DNA of 6,403 nt from Candidatus Cloacimonadota bacterium (GCA_016938155.1 JAFGVF010000078.1:1-6403); one strand, 5' to 3'; shown: positions 1 through 6,298, counted from the stretch's first letter. Numbers and translations: made by a program. Notes: generated by a model from the sequence alone, not told the origin.

Positions 1-1
1 A

Positions 2-238
2 ATCAGAAAAAGGAAGAGGTTATATGCAAAAGCTGACAGCGGAAGATTCAACCTATTTGCAGAGACATCATTTTACACAATATTTCCTGTATCTATTAAC
101 CTGCTTCTGTATTACTATTTGGTAAGTAAGAAGGGATTCCCGCATATTCTGGATAATCTGACCATCGCCGGAATATTTCTTCTTTATTTAACAGCTAATT
201 CGTTGATAGTAATTTTTGCGGACAGGAATTATGATTAA
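2..238 (+). CDS. C-terminal fragment of an unrecognised membrane protein
   Basis: An open frame runs from the window edge to a TAA at 236-238 and gives the last 78 residues of a protein whose start lies outside. The fragment opens with a basic stretch (RKRKR) and then shows two hydrophobic segments, about fragment residues 22-41 (rich in Leu and Tyr) and 53-72, separated by a short loop containing SKKGFPH. It ends in the polar tail DRNYD. This looks like the membrane end of an integral inner-membrane protein. I do not recognise the family; a membrane-anchored transferase or transporter is possible but unsupported. The stop lies inside the pgsA start region (8-base overlap with the ATG at 231), so it is probably the preceding gene of the same operon and translationally coupled to pgsA. 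The frame is certain enough, the function unknown. Confidence 0.7.
   Translation: MRKRKRLYAKADSGRFNLFAETSFYTIFPVSINLLLYYYLVSKKGFPHILDNLTIAGIFLLYLTANSLIVIFADRNYD
224..227 (+). promoter_or_regulatory. Ribosome binding site deciding the pgsA start
   Basis: AGGA lies 3 bases before the ATG at 231. The only longer alternative, a TTG at 216, has no purine-rich stretch in front of it (its upstream bases are T and A rich) and would add five residues not expected before the conserved N-terminal pattern of this family, N-x-P-N-x-L-T-x-x-R. The spacing is shorter than ideal, which fits reinitiation by ribosomes finishing the overlapping upstream gene. Confidence 0.5.
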
Positions 239-770
239 TAAAAATATACCGAATATCTTAACTACAGCCAGAATGATCCTTGTGCCTGTTTTTCTCTATT
301 TTGCCTTTATTGAGAATTGGCTTGTTGCTTTAGTAATATTTGTAATAGCCAGTTTAACAGACTATTTTGACGGTTATCTCGCCAGAAAGTATCAACTTGT
401 AAGTAATTACGGGAAGTTAATGGACCCTTTGGCAGATAAATTATTGGTTCTGGCAGCTGTGTTTGTTGTCACCTTCATACCGGTCAGATTATTACATCCG
501 GTTATCTTCGTTGTAATTGCCCTGCGTGAGATAGCAGTAACAATATTGCGAGATGTTTATGCACGAAAGCAAATAATAATTCCTGCTAATATCTGGGGTA
601 AATTAAAAACAGTAACACAAATGGCTGGACTAATATTTGCCATGCTATTCTTAATGTTCCTGAATAGTAATGATGCAGTGAGAGTTGGATTGCAACTCTA
701 TTTCTGGATTGTTGCCTTGATAACGGTGTTGTCGGGAAGCAATTATTTCATACTTAAGAGAGGTAAATAA
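231..770 (+). CDS. pgsA: CDP-diacylglycerol--glycerol-3-phosphate 3-phosphatidyltransferase
   Basis: Phosphatidylglycerophosphate synthase: it joins CDP-diacylglycerol and glycerol-3-phosphate to give phosphatidylglycerol phosphate and CMP at the cytoplasmic face of the inner membrane, the committed step to phosphatidylglycerol and cardiolipin. The protein is 179 residues from the ATG, normal for PgsA. The CDP-alcohol phosphatidyltransferase signature D-x2-D-G-x2-A-R-x8-G-x3-D-x3-D is complete: D44, D47, G48, A51, R52, G61, D65, D69. The N-terminus NIPNILTTAR matches the usual start of PgsA, and a further LRE-x-x-V-T-x-x-R pattern follows near residues 102-110. Several hydrophobic helices span the rest, ending in a basic KRGK tail. 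The start codon overlaps the upstream gene by 8 bases and the stop overlaps the next start (TAATG). A different CDP-alcohol transferase, such as one for phosphatidylserine, is less likely given length and N-terminus. Confidence 0.93.
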   Translation: MINKNIPNILTTARMILVPVFLYFAFIENWLVALVIFVIASLTDYFDGYLARKYQLVSNYGKLMDPLADKLLVLAAVFVVTFIPVRLLHPVIFVVIALREIAVTILRDVYARKQIIIPANIWGKLKTVTQMAGLIFAMLFLMFLNSNDAVRVGLQLYFWIVALITVLSGSNYFILKRGK

Positions 771-1831
771 TGAAAAAAATATATTTATTCAGCACTCTCC
801 TGATTCTGTTATTGCTTATTACGGGATGCAACAAACAGGAGAAGGAAGTTGTGCAGAACATGTCCCAACAGATTTCCAATAAACCGTTATCCTGGGGAAA
901 GGATCAGGTCATATATATTTTTGCCGACCAAGAGCTTTGGCAAACAATGGAAGCCGACATCAGAGAAAATCTGGAAAGAACTTTTGTGACCACGGGTGAA
1001 GAAGCCTTGTTTGAAATAGAACTTGCTGATATAAAGAAAATGGATGATTACTACAAATTCAGGAATCTCCTTTTCATTGCAGATATAAGCGATAATGAAC
1101 CTGTGGCTCAATATGTAAATACCCAACTCCAAAGTGATTTAGTAGAGCAGGTTAAAAAGGACGGATTCGGTTTTTACTACAAGGCAGACCTTTGGGCTCG
1201 TGACCAGATTGTCTGTTTTCTCCTTTCCGATAATCTGACACAAATGAAAGCTCTCCACCAAAACCTGAAGGATGTTATCTTCAATCAATATCGAAATGCC
1301 TTACGAAACAGAATCAAAACAATGTATAGTCATAAAGTTACAAAAAGTGATGAGATATTCAATGAACTGCCTTATGAGATAAGTATTCCAAAGCAGTTTA
1401 CAATTTATAAGGATTGGAAGGATAAGAACATAATGTCTTTTCTTTACCGTCATTACAAAGAAAAGGGCGATAAACCGGATAAATATATCACGATATATTA
1501 TGAAAAAGCAGACAAGAATCCCATCTCCGAGGAGTGGCTTTTCAAAGCAAGAAGCAGAATTGGTTGGGATGTTTACGATAAAGACGAGATAAAAGCTGAC
1601 CAAGTAAAGATTGAACTTTTCGAGTGGAATGAGATAAAGGGATTGAGACTATTTGGACGGTGGAGTAATTTTCAATATATAATGGGGGGAGCATTCCAAA
1701 GCTATGCTTTCTGGGATGAGAAAACAAAAACTGCTTATTTGATTGATAATTCCATCTTCTTCCCAGCCGGGGATAAACTGTATTATATGATGGAAATGGA
1801 AGCTATCAGTCAAACTATTCACATAAAGTGA
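770..1831 (+). CDS. DUF4837-like lipoprotein
   Basis: A 353-residue predicted lipoprotein. The N-terminus is a classic type II signal peptide: MKK, a hydrophobic core of Leu and Ile, then the lipobox ITGC with the acylated cysteine at residue 20, followed by Asn and a charged linker. There is no Asp at +2, so transport to the outer membrane is plausible. The mature part resembles DUF4837, known mainly from Bacteroidota and relatives: an early segment of the type VIYIFADQELWQTMEADI (about 47-64), a central DLWARDQIVCFLLSD segment (about 140-154), and a C-terminal half with short Trp and Gly-Arg-Trp motifs (EEWLFKARSRIGWDVYD, GLRLFGRW). Function of the family is unknown. The ribosome binding site GAGAGG lies 6 bases before the ATG, which overlaps the pgsA stop by one base. 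Lipoprotein nature is secure; the family call rests on remembered pattern and should be read as likely. Confidence 0.75.
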   Translation: MKKIYLFSTLLILLLLITGCNKQEKEVVQNMSQQISNKPLSWGKDQVIYIFADQELWQTMEADIRENLERTFVTTGEEALFEIELADIKKMDDYYKFRNLLFIADISDNEPVAQYVNTQLQSDLVEQVKKDGFGFYYKADLWARDQIVCFLLSDNLTQMKALHQNLKDVIFNQYRNALRNRIKTMYSHKVTKSDEIFNELPYEISIPKQFTIYKDWKDKNIMSFLYRHYKEKGDKPDKYITIYYEKADKNPISEEWLFKARSRIGWDVYDKDEIKADQVKIELFEWNEIKGLRLFGRWSNFQYIMGGAFQSYAFWDEKTKTAYLIDNSIFFPAGDKLYYMMEMEAISQTIHIK

Positions 1832-1842
1832 GGAATTATAAG

Positions 1843-2622
1843 ATGAAAAAAGCATTAATACTTATATTTATCTGCCTTTCTGCCGTGCTTGCAAATGCCT
1901 ACAGTTTTACCTATATAGTCGGTGCTCCAACGGCAGATGTATTGGAACAGGGGGAATATGATATTTGGACTAAGATATATCGGAATAATGGCATGCTCAT
2001 TGGAACCCAAATCGGTTTATTCCCATATATCACCATTGGTCTAAGCTACGGTGCCGAAAATATGGTTGGCAACCTTTATCCTGACTGGCATGAGTTGTTT
2101 GATGCAAATGTAAAGTTCCGCTTTTTCCAGGAAACACAGATGGTCCCCGCTTTTGCGATTGGATTCGATTCGATGGGTCATGGTGCATGGCACAAAGGAT
2201 TGAATCGTTACGACATTAAGTCAAAGGGTTTTTATTTAGCAGCCTCTAAACATAATATTTTATTACCGGGATTCGGAGCACACATAGGTGTTAACCGGTC
2301 ATTGGAAGTTGATGACAAGGACAAAGATATAAATGCCTGGGTTGGCTTGCAACAGACTATTGGAGATGTTGTAAATGTCTTTGTTGAATACGACCTTGCG
2401 ACCAATGATAATGACAGATCCATAGATGCTGACGGATTTGACCTTACCGGAGACGGTAAAGGATATCTTAATGCGGGAGTTTTGGTTTCGATTTCTGAGA
2501 ACCTTGACATTAGACTGAGCCTTTATGATATTCTGAAGAATAATCCCAATCTTGGTGATTATGACAATAAAGACATCGTTTTTGACCGTGCAATAAAAAT
2601 AAACTTTAGGACATCCTTTTGA
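1843..2622 (+). CDS. Short YjbH-like outer-membrane beta-barrel protein
   Basis: A 259-residue exported protein. The ATG at 1843 is chosen over an in-frame GTG at 1828 because GAGGA sits 8 bases before it and because MKKALILIFI begins a textbook signal peptide; cleavage is likely after ANA at residue 19. The mature chain shows alternating polar and aromatic residues, Gly-rich strands (for example QIGLFPYITIGLSYG, 56-70) and a terminal Phe in INFRTSF, the form recognised by the BAM outer-membrane assembly machine. The stretch FQETQMVPAFAIGFDSMG (about 95-112), the later SKGFYLAASK and the EYDLATNDN segment (182-190) recall YjbH and related exopolysaccharide-associated barrel proteins, but this protein is far shorter than E. 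coli YjbH. Asp-rich segments occur at 157-162 and 189-205. It sits between two lipoprotein genes, with the next start overlapping its stop. Barrel nature is likely; exact role is unknown. Confidence 0.72.
   Translation: MKKALILIFICLSAVLANAYSFTYIVGAPTADVLEQGEYDIWTKIYRNNGMLIGTQIGLFPYITIGLSYGAENMVGNLYPDWHELFDANVKFRFFQETQMVPAFAIGFDSMGHGAWHKGLNRYDIKSKGFYLAASKHNILLPGFGAHIGVNRSLEVDDKDKDINAWVGLQQTIGDVVNVFVEYDLATNDNDRSIDADGFDLTGDGKGYLNAGVLVSISENLDIRLSLYDILKNNPNLGDYDNKDIVFDRAIKINFRTSF
2608..2611 (+). promoter_or_regulatory. Ribosome binding site for the TTG-started TPR lipoprotein
   Basis: AGGA ends 7 bases before the TTG at 2619, inside the last codons of the preceding gene. The correct spacing supports a TTG start, as does the intact lipoprotein signal peptide that begins exactly there; the next in-frame ATG (near 2766) would lose the signal peptide. 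Confidence 0.6.
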
Positions 2623-4553
2623 GATTTAAAGCAATTATTGTTTTCCTGATAATTCTCCTGACAGTTTACGGGTGTTCCCGTAATAAAACTGTAAGTGAAG
2701 CAACTTCTGAAGGTATCAGTTTGTTAAAATCATATCCGGAGCTGCCTGAATCACATCCTTCTCCAATGGCTATTCAGTTCTTTGTGCAGGGAGATTATGC
2801 TTCTTCACAAGGGGATTATACTAACGGATTGAGATTACTCAAAATATCTGCGACAATGGACACATCATCAGTCATGATTCAGAAGAGAATTCTTGAAGTC
2901 ATGCTTGATATGGCACAAGAGAACAATGAGATTGTACCCGAAGTGCTTGATTATGCAAAGAGAATCTACAATCAAGGCTATTTCGACAGCGATGTTTTGG
3001 TGAATATTGCACAGGCTTATCTGCTGAACAATGAACCTGAAGAAGCTGTTTCTATATATGAATTAAAGCTTGAGTACGAACCTAAGGGTGAAGATTATCT
3101 TCGGATATTCGTAATCAAAGCTAAGTATTTGAGAAAGATGGATACCGATCTGCTTGACAAAGCTTATAAGCTTAGCGGCAATAATGCAAATTTGATTCGC
3201 ACGATTGCAGAAATCAGGTCGCAATTTGAGCCTGATAAGACAATAGAAATGTTGCAGGATGCTATTAAGAAGAGCTATGATACTTCTCTTATGGATGTTT
3301 TGTTAAAACTTCTGGAGTCCAAACAGGATGAAGATGCAATTATCATGCTTCTGACTGGATATATTTCCAATCTGGCAGAGTATCAGAAGGGAATACTTAT
3401 TGAGTTACTCTATAACCGTAAGGATTTTGAAGAAATAGTCAGGAACTTCGATGTTTATTATGACACTAACGAACTGCAAATCCAGAAATATCTCTTTTTT
3501 GCCTGTATAGGCGAAGATCATCTCTATTTACTGGATAAAATATATAATAGATTAACACTCAATCCTGATGTTACTTCAGAAGATATTGAGATTTCAACAG
3601 TTATGGCATCCGAATCATGGTGGATGACAAGGAACCCTGAAAAGACAGCGTTTTATCTTTCCAAACACAAAGAGTTCGGTTTTGTACACGAGTTCTTCAT
3701 TAAAAGATTTATCAGTTCCTATTCGGAAGAAGAAGAAAGAAGCTATGAGTATCTGCTTTCCATCTTATCTGATTACGGAATAGACCAGAGTCTGGAGGAC
3801 TTTCTTTTTGCTCGTAAATACTATCTGAATGATGAGAGCAGTACTGCATATGCCTATGCCAAGAAAGTTAATCCCCAAAAGCTTGTATCATATAATCTTG
3901 TACTGGCTCTTGCTATTATATATCTGCAATGCGGAGACGATATAGAGGGAGCCAACAAACTCTTTGCTATGCGATCATCTGAGGAAGAGCTGTCGATAAA
4001 TGAGATTTATGGTCAGTATTATTATAAGAAACAGGAATATGAGAAGTCAATGGAGTATCTCGATAAAGAGATAGCGGAGAACCCCAAACCGACACTCTAC
4101 GCTTTTCAGCTGAAAATATCATTATTAGACAGAGATAAAAGATACAATGATGAAGTTGCTGTTATTGAGCAGGCATTAGTACATTATCCTGATGAGGCTA
4201 TGCTTTTAAATGCTCTTGCATATCTTCTTACAGTAACTAATCAAATTTCTGAGAAAATCCCATATTATCTTGAATTAGCTCTACAGATAGAACCGGATAA
4301 TGTGAACTACATCGACAGCTATTGCTGGTATTATTATCAAATTGGTGATTATCAAAAAGCTGAAGATTATGCCGACAGAATCATAAAGCTTGGTTTTAAC
4401 AGCAGCGTGATAGCTTATCATATCGGAGCAGTTTACGAAAAGCTATCTGATTATAAACTTGCCGATGTTTATTACAAAAAGGCACAACTACTTAATAATG
4501 ACGATGAGGCTGTTGCAGATGCTGCCAAAGCCTTATCAGAACTGAATAAATGA
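2619..4553 (+). CDS. Tetratricopeptide-repeat lipoprotein
   Basis: A 644-residue predicted lipoprotein beginning with TTG. The N-terminus MRFK, a hydrophobic core and the lipobox VYGC place the acylated cysteine at 19, followed by Ser, so an outer-membrane periplasmic location is plausible. The rest is almost wholly helical and repeat-like. TPR units are visible at about 51-84 (FVQGDYASSQGDYTNGLRLL), 121-156 (AYLLNNEPEEAVSIYE), 460-493 (YYYKKQEYEKSMEYLDKEI), 528-562, 563-596 (YYYQIGDYQKAEDYADRI) and 597-631 (GAVYEKLSDYKLADVYYKKA). The C-terminal run with a N-A-L-A-Y-L-L segment followed by a Y-I-D-S-x-x-W-Y-Y segment is the module seen at the end of many bacterial envelope TPR proteins. The middle (about 160-450) is more degenerate. 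TPR arrays act as protein-binding scaffolds; the partner is unknown, though the barrel protein next door is an obvious candidate by context. The start overlaps its stop by four bases. Confidence 0.85.
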   Translation: MRFKAIIVFLIILLTVYGCSRNKTVSEATSEGISLLKSYPELPESHPSPMAIQFFVQGDYASSQGDYTNGLRLLKISATMDTSSVMIQKRILEVMLDMAQENNEIVPEVLDYAKRIYNQGYFDSDVLVNIAQAYLLNNEPEEAVSIYELKLEYEPKGEDYLRIFVIKAKYLRKMDTDLLDKAYKLSGNNANLIRTIAEIRSQFEPDKTIEMLQDAIKKSYDTSLMDVLLKLLESKQDEDAIIMLLTGYISNLAEYQKGILIELLYNRKDFEEIVRNFDVYYDTNELQIQKYLFFACIGEDHLYLLDKIYNRLTLNPDVTSEDIEISTVMASESWWMTRNPEKTAFYLSKHKEFGFVHEFFIKRFISSYSEEEERSYEYLLSILSDYGIDQSLEDFLFARKYYLNDESSTAYAYAKKVNPQKLVSYNLVLALAIIYLQCGDDIEGANKLFAMRSSEEELSINEIYGQYYYKKQEYEKSMEYLDKEIAENPKPTLYAFQLKISLLDRDKRYNDEVAVIEQALVHYPDEAMLLNALAYLLTVTNQISEKIPYYLELALQIEPDNVNYIDSYCWYYYQIGDYQKAEDYADRIIKLGFNSSVIAYHIGAVYEKLSDYKLADVYYKKAQLLNNDDEAVADAAKALSELNK

Positions 4554-4562
4554 AGGTGAATT

Positions 4563-4763
4563 ATGGCTAAAAAAGAAAAAGACAGACTTGGAGTTTTCAA
4601 TCTCAATCTTTTTATCATGTTGGTTGCAATTCTATTGATAACAATCGCGTATTTCATTATGGGCAACGGTGATTACACCATTTCTCCGATAATCCTGATA
4701 GTTGCTTATGCGGTTGTTATACCAATAAGTCTGCTTATCAAACCGAAGAAAAAAGACAAGTAA
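4563..4763 (+). CDS. Small two-helix membrane protein, DUF3098-like
   Basis: A 66-residue protein with a lysine-rich N-terminus (MAKKEKDR), a first transmembrane helix at about 14-33, a short loop with GNGDYTISP (34-42), a second helix at about 43-59 and a lysine-rich tail KPKKKDK. Both termini are therefore likely in the cytoplasm. The layout, with an M-A-K-K start, a G-x-G-D type loop and a S-P-I-I-L-I opening of the second helix, resembles small DUF3098-type proteins found in FCB-group genomes, but short hydrophobic proteins are easy to over-interpret. A ribosome binding site, AAGGTG, ends 4 bases before the ATG, which lies 9 bases after the TPR gene stop. The stop overlaps the following DUF58 start (TAATG), so the two are probably made in step. 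That it is a real gene is well supported by context; function is unknown. Confidence 0.78.
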   Translation: MAKKEKDRLGVFNLNLFIMLVAILLITIAYFIMGNGDYTISPIILIVAYAVVIPISLLIKPKKKDK

Positions 4764-5641
4764 TGCCCGTTATTTCTGACGAACTTATTGCAAGAATTGA
4801 GAAGTATCATTTAAAAACACGGAGTATCGTCGAAGGATTTATGGTGGGACTACATAAGTCCCCTTATCATGGTTTTAGCGTTGAATTTGCAGACCATCGA
4901 CAATATATCCCCGGTGACCCTGTTCGCAATGTTGACTGGAAGCTTTATGCAAAGACTGACAGGTTTTATCTAAAGAGGTATGAAGAAGAAACCAATGTTC
5001 GTTGTTACCTGCTGGTAGATCACAGTCTTTCTATGTCTTACGGTTCGGGTGGAACAACCAAATTCGATTATGCCAGACAACTGGCTGCTGCTCTTTCATA
5101 TCTGATTATGAATCAGAAGGATGCGGTTGGTCTCATCACCTTTGCGGATGAGATAACGAATCACTTGCCTCCCAAGGCATTTAATGGTTATCTCAATGTC
5201 ATTTTCGATATCTTGCTTTCAATCGAACCGATTTCCACTACGAATACTCTGAATGCCCTGCATGCTGCTGCCGAAAGCTTGAAGAAGAGGAGTCTGATTA
5301 TTCTGCTCACAGACCTTTTAGATGAACCGGAGAAACTCATTGCCGGACTGAAACACTTTCGCTTTAATCATCACGAGGTGCTGGTTTTCCATATTATCGA
5401 TAAAGAGGAGCAGGAGTTTAACTTTCGCAGTGAAACCCAGTTTATAGATTCAGAAACCAAAAAGCATGTAACTGTGAATCCCTGGCAGATAAGGAACGAT
5501 TATAGATCTGAATTCAAGAAGTACGCAGATTCTATCAAGGAAGAATGCTTTCGCTCAGGTATTGAATATAACCCCATTGACACTTCCGTCCCAATTGAGG
5601 ATAACCTTCTAAGATATCTCCATAAACGCAGCTTGTATTAA
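4763..5641 (+). CDS. DUF58 domain protein with vWA-like fold
   Basis: A 292-residue soluble protein of the DUF58 family. The diagnostic segment is intact: G25, then SPYHGFSVEF (33-42), then R-x-Y-x-P-G-D-x2-R-x-x-D-W at 46-59 followed by K-x-Y-A-K. A von Willebrand A-like region follows, with the metal-site motif D-x-S-x-S at D86, S88, S90 (VDHSLSMSYGS), a GLITFAD strand at 123-129, threonines at 159-162 and the third acidic site in ILLTDLLDE (D184). So metal binding appears retained, which is not true of every DUF58 protein. DUF58 proteins usually work with MoxR-type AAA+ ATPases, but no such gene is in the window. The family-length N-terminal membrane helices seen in some members are absent; the two-helix protein coupled just upstream might supply a membrane link (inference). 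No good ribosome binding site precedes the ATG, so coupling to the upstream stop is likely. It is the last gene of the operon. Confidence 0.9.
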   Translation: MPVISDELIARIEKYHLKTRSIVEGFMVGLHKSPYHGFSVEFADHRQYIPGDPVRNVDWKLYAKTDRFYLKRYEEETNVRCYLLVDHSLSMSYGSGGTTKFDYARQLAAALSYLIMNQKDAVGLITFADEITNHLPPKAFNGYLNVIFDILLSIEPISTTNTLNALHAAAESLKKRSLIILLTDLLDEPEKLIAGLKHFRFNHHEVLVFHIIDKEEQEFNFRSETQFIDSETKKHVTVNPWQIRNDYRSEFKKYADSIKEECFRSGIEYNPIDTSVPIEDNLLRYLHKRSLY

Positions 5642-5700
5642 GATTTGTTAAGCGTCTGTCCACAAGGGCGAACGAAACCAATATCCTTACAGCTTAAGAA

Positions 5701-5754
5701 AGTTTTGAATAAAAAAAAGCCCCGTTAAATCGGGGCTTTCAGTTTTTCAAAACT
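5701..5754. repeat. Outer inverted repeat flanking the terminator hairpin
   Basis: AGTTTTGAA at 5701-5709 is the exact reverse complement of TTCAAAACT at 5746-5754, and three further A-T pairs (5711-5713 with 5743-5745) are possible inside. These arms surround the terminator stem, so the transcript from either strand could fold into one long hairpin covering 5701-5754. The right arm ends two bases before the rpsT stop codon complement. Confidence 0.75.
5711..5747. terminator. Bidirectional intrinsic terminator between DUF58 gene and rpsT
   Basis: A 9-bp perfect stem, AAAGCCCCG at 5716-5724 with CGGGGCTTT at 5731-5739, encloses a 6-base loop TTAAAT. On the plus strand it is followed, after CAG, by five T (5743-5747). 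On the minus strand the A run at 5711-5718 supplies the U tract. It therefore suits both the plus-strand operon ending at 5641 and the convergent rpsT ending at 5757. The stem is the only GC-rich patch in its surroundings. Confidence 0.92.
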
Positions 5755-5756
5755 AT

Positions 5757-6023
5757 CTATTCTGCAGCCTGATCGATTTTGTTGATGTAAGCAGCAAGAC
5801 GGGCTTTTCTTCTTGAAGAAGTACGCTTGTGGATTACACCTTTCTTTGCAGCTTTATCGAGCTTTGAATAAAGCTCAATGAGAAGTTTTTTCTTCTCATC
5901 GATCGGGATGTCGCTAACCATCTTCTTGGATAAAGTACTGATTGTGCGTTTAACATAATTGTTTCTCGCAGCTCTCTTTTTGTCTTGTCTAAGTCGTTTC
6001 CGCGGTGATTCTGAATTCGGCAT
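5757..6023 (-). CDS. rpsT: 30S ribosomal protein S20
   Basis: An 88-residue, strongly basic protein of the usual S20 length. The N-terminus MPNSESPRKRLRQDKKRAAR gives the Lys- and Arg-rich helix that lies on 16S rRNA; a RN-x-x-V-K-R pattern follows at 20-26. The C-terminal half carries the family hallmark LDKAAKKGVIHKRTSSRRKARL (split here as LDKAAKKGVIHK at 55-66 and RTSSRRKARL at 67-76) and then a final helix. S20 is a primary binder of 16S rRNA in the body of the small subunit. The ATG is supported by GGAGG at 5 bases upstream. The gene is transcribed alone in this window, towards the envelope operon, and shares its terminator. Nothing is missing or unusual. Confidence 0.96.
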   Translation of the reverse strand: MPNSESPRKRLRQDKKRAARNNYVKRTISTLSKKMVSDIPIDEKKKLLIELYSKLDKAAKKGVIHKRTSSRRKARLAAYINKIDQAAE

Positions 6024-6028
6024 TCAAT

Positions 6029-6033
6029 CCTCC
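6029..6033 (-). promoter_or_regulatory. rpsT ribosome binding site
   Basis: On the minus strand GGAGG stands 5 bases before the ATG. It is the strongest Shine-Dalgarno sequence in the window, as expected for a highly expressed ribosomal protein gene, and shows that this organism uses Shine-Dalgarno initiation. Confidence 0.85.
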
Positions 6034-6062
6034 ATTTATTAATTTTAAATTACTATTTGTTT

Positions 6063-6091
6063 CTAAATTAGTTAACAGCTTTTCTTGTCAA
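6063..6091 (-). promoter_or_regulatory. Probable rpsT promoter
   Basis: On the minus strand a perfect TTGACA -35 element lies at 6086-6091. The -10 element is less clear: ATTTAG at 17 bp spacing is poor, while TAATTT at 15 bp spacing, part of TAATTTAG, is one base away from the TAnnTTTG -7 box used by Bacteroidota-type sigma factors. The start of transcription would lie about 30 bases before the ribosome binding site. The -35 is convincing, the -10 tentative. Confidence 0.5.
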
Positions 6092-6151
6092 TAGAATTCT
6101 CATTTTTCAGCATATTTTTTCATGGGACACGATTTAACCCTTAGCTGTTAA
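6072..6151. repeat. Widely spaced 9-bp inverted repeat in the rpsT promoter region
   Basis: TTAACAGCT at 6072-6080 is the exact reverse complement of AGCTGTTAA at 6143-6151; 62 bases lie between. The left arm falls in the spacer of the probable rpsT promoter and the right arm overlaps the -10 of the weak upstream promoter. It could be a pair of protein-binding sites, or chance in AT-rich DNA. Confidence 0.4.
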
Positions 6152-6174
6152 TATTGTTTACTTTAGGAAGTCAA
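6148..6174 (-). promoter_or_regulatory. Possible second, upstream rpsT promoter
   Basis: On the minus strand TTGACT (6169-6174) is followed after 15 bp by TATTAA (6148-6153). Both boxes fit the sigma-70 consensus partly, but the spacing is short and the region is AT-rich, so chance matches are expected. Confidence 0.22.
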
Positions 6175-6298
6175 TAATTTAGGATGTCATATCTGATTTA
6201 CATATTCATTGTGAAGAGTAGTGTAACATTCCTTCGATTTTCATCGGATTTCTTAAAAAAATCCCTTTATATCTCCATCAATCACGAGTTTCTTACAG

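Noticed and set aside
216..230. Five-residue N-terminal extension of PgsA from TTG 216
   Set aside because: The ATG at 231 has AGGA ahead of it and gives the standard PgsA N-terminus.
1828..1842. GTG start at 1828 for the barrel protein
   Set aside because: It would place five polar residues before an already complete signal peptide; the ATG at 1843 has GAGGA at ideal spacing.
887..1855. Minus-strand open frames inside the DUF4837-like gene
   Set aside because: Antisense shadows of a gene with clear lipoprotein signal and operon fit; no start signals or domains of their own.
2232..2510. Minus-strand open frame of 92 codons inside the barrel gene
   Set aside because: Low-complexity Ser, Thr and Pro composition typical of an antisense shadow; the plus-strand gene is well supported.
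4472..4666. Minus-strand open frame across the TPR gene end and the small membrane gene
   Set aside because: Overlaps two supported genes in antisense, no ribosome binding site, no recognisable motif.
6068..6123. Two tiny overlapping minus-strand frames (7 and 11 codons, joined by ATGA) upstream of rpsT, like a leader peptide pair
   Set aside because: They lie over or upstream of the TTGACA promoter, lack a clear ribosome binding site and are not followed by an attenuator-type hairpin before rpsT.
6231..6264. Two short hairpins in the AT-rich upstream region, considered as a terminator
   Set aside because: Stems are about 6 bp, AT-rich or with a wobble pair, overlap each other, and lack a proper GC stem plus T tract.
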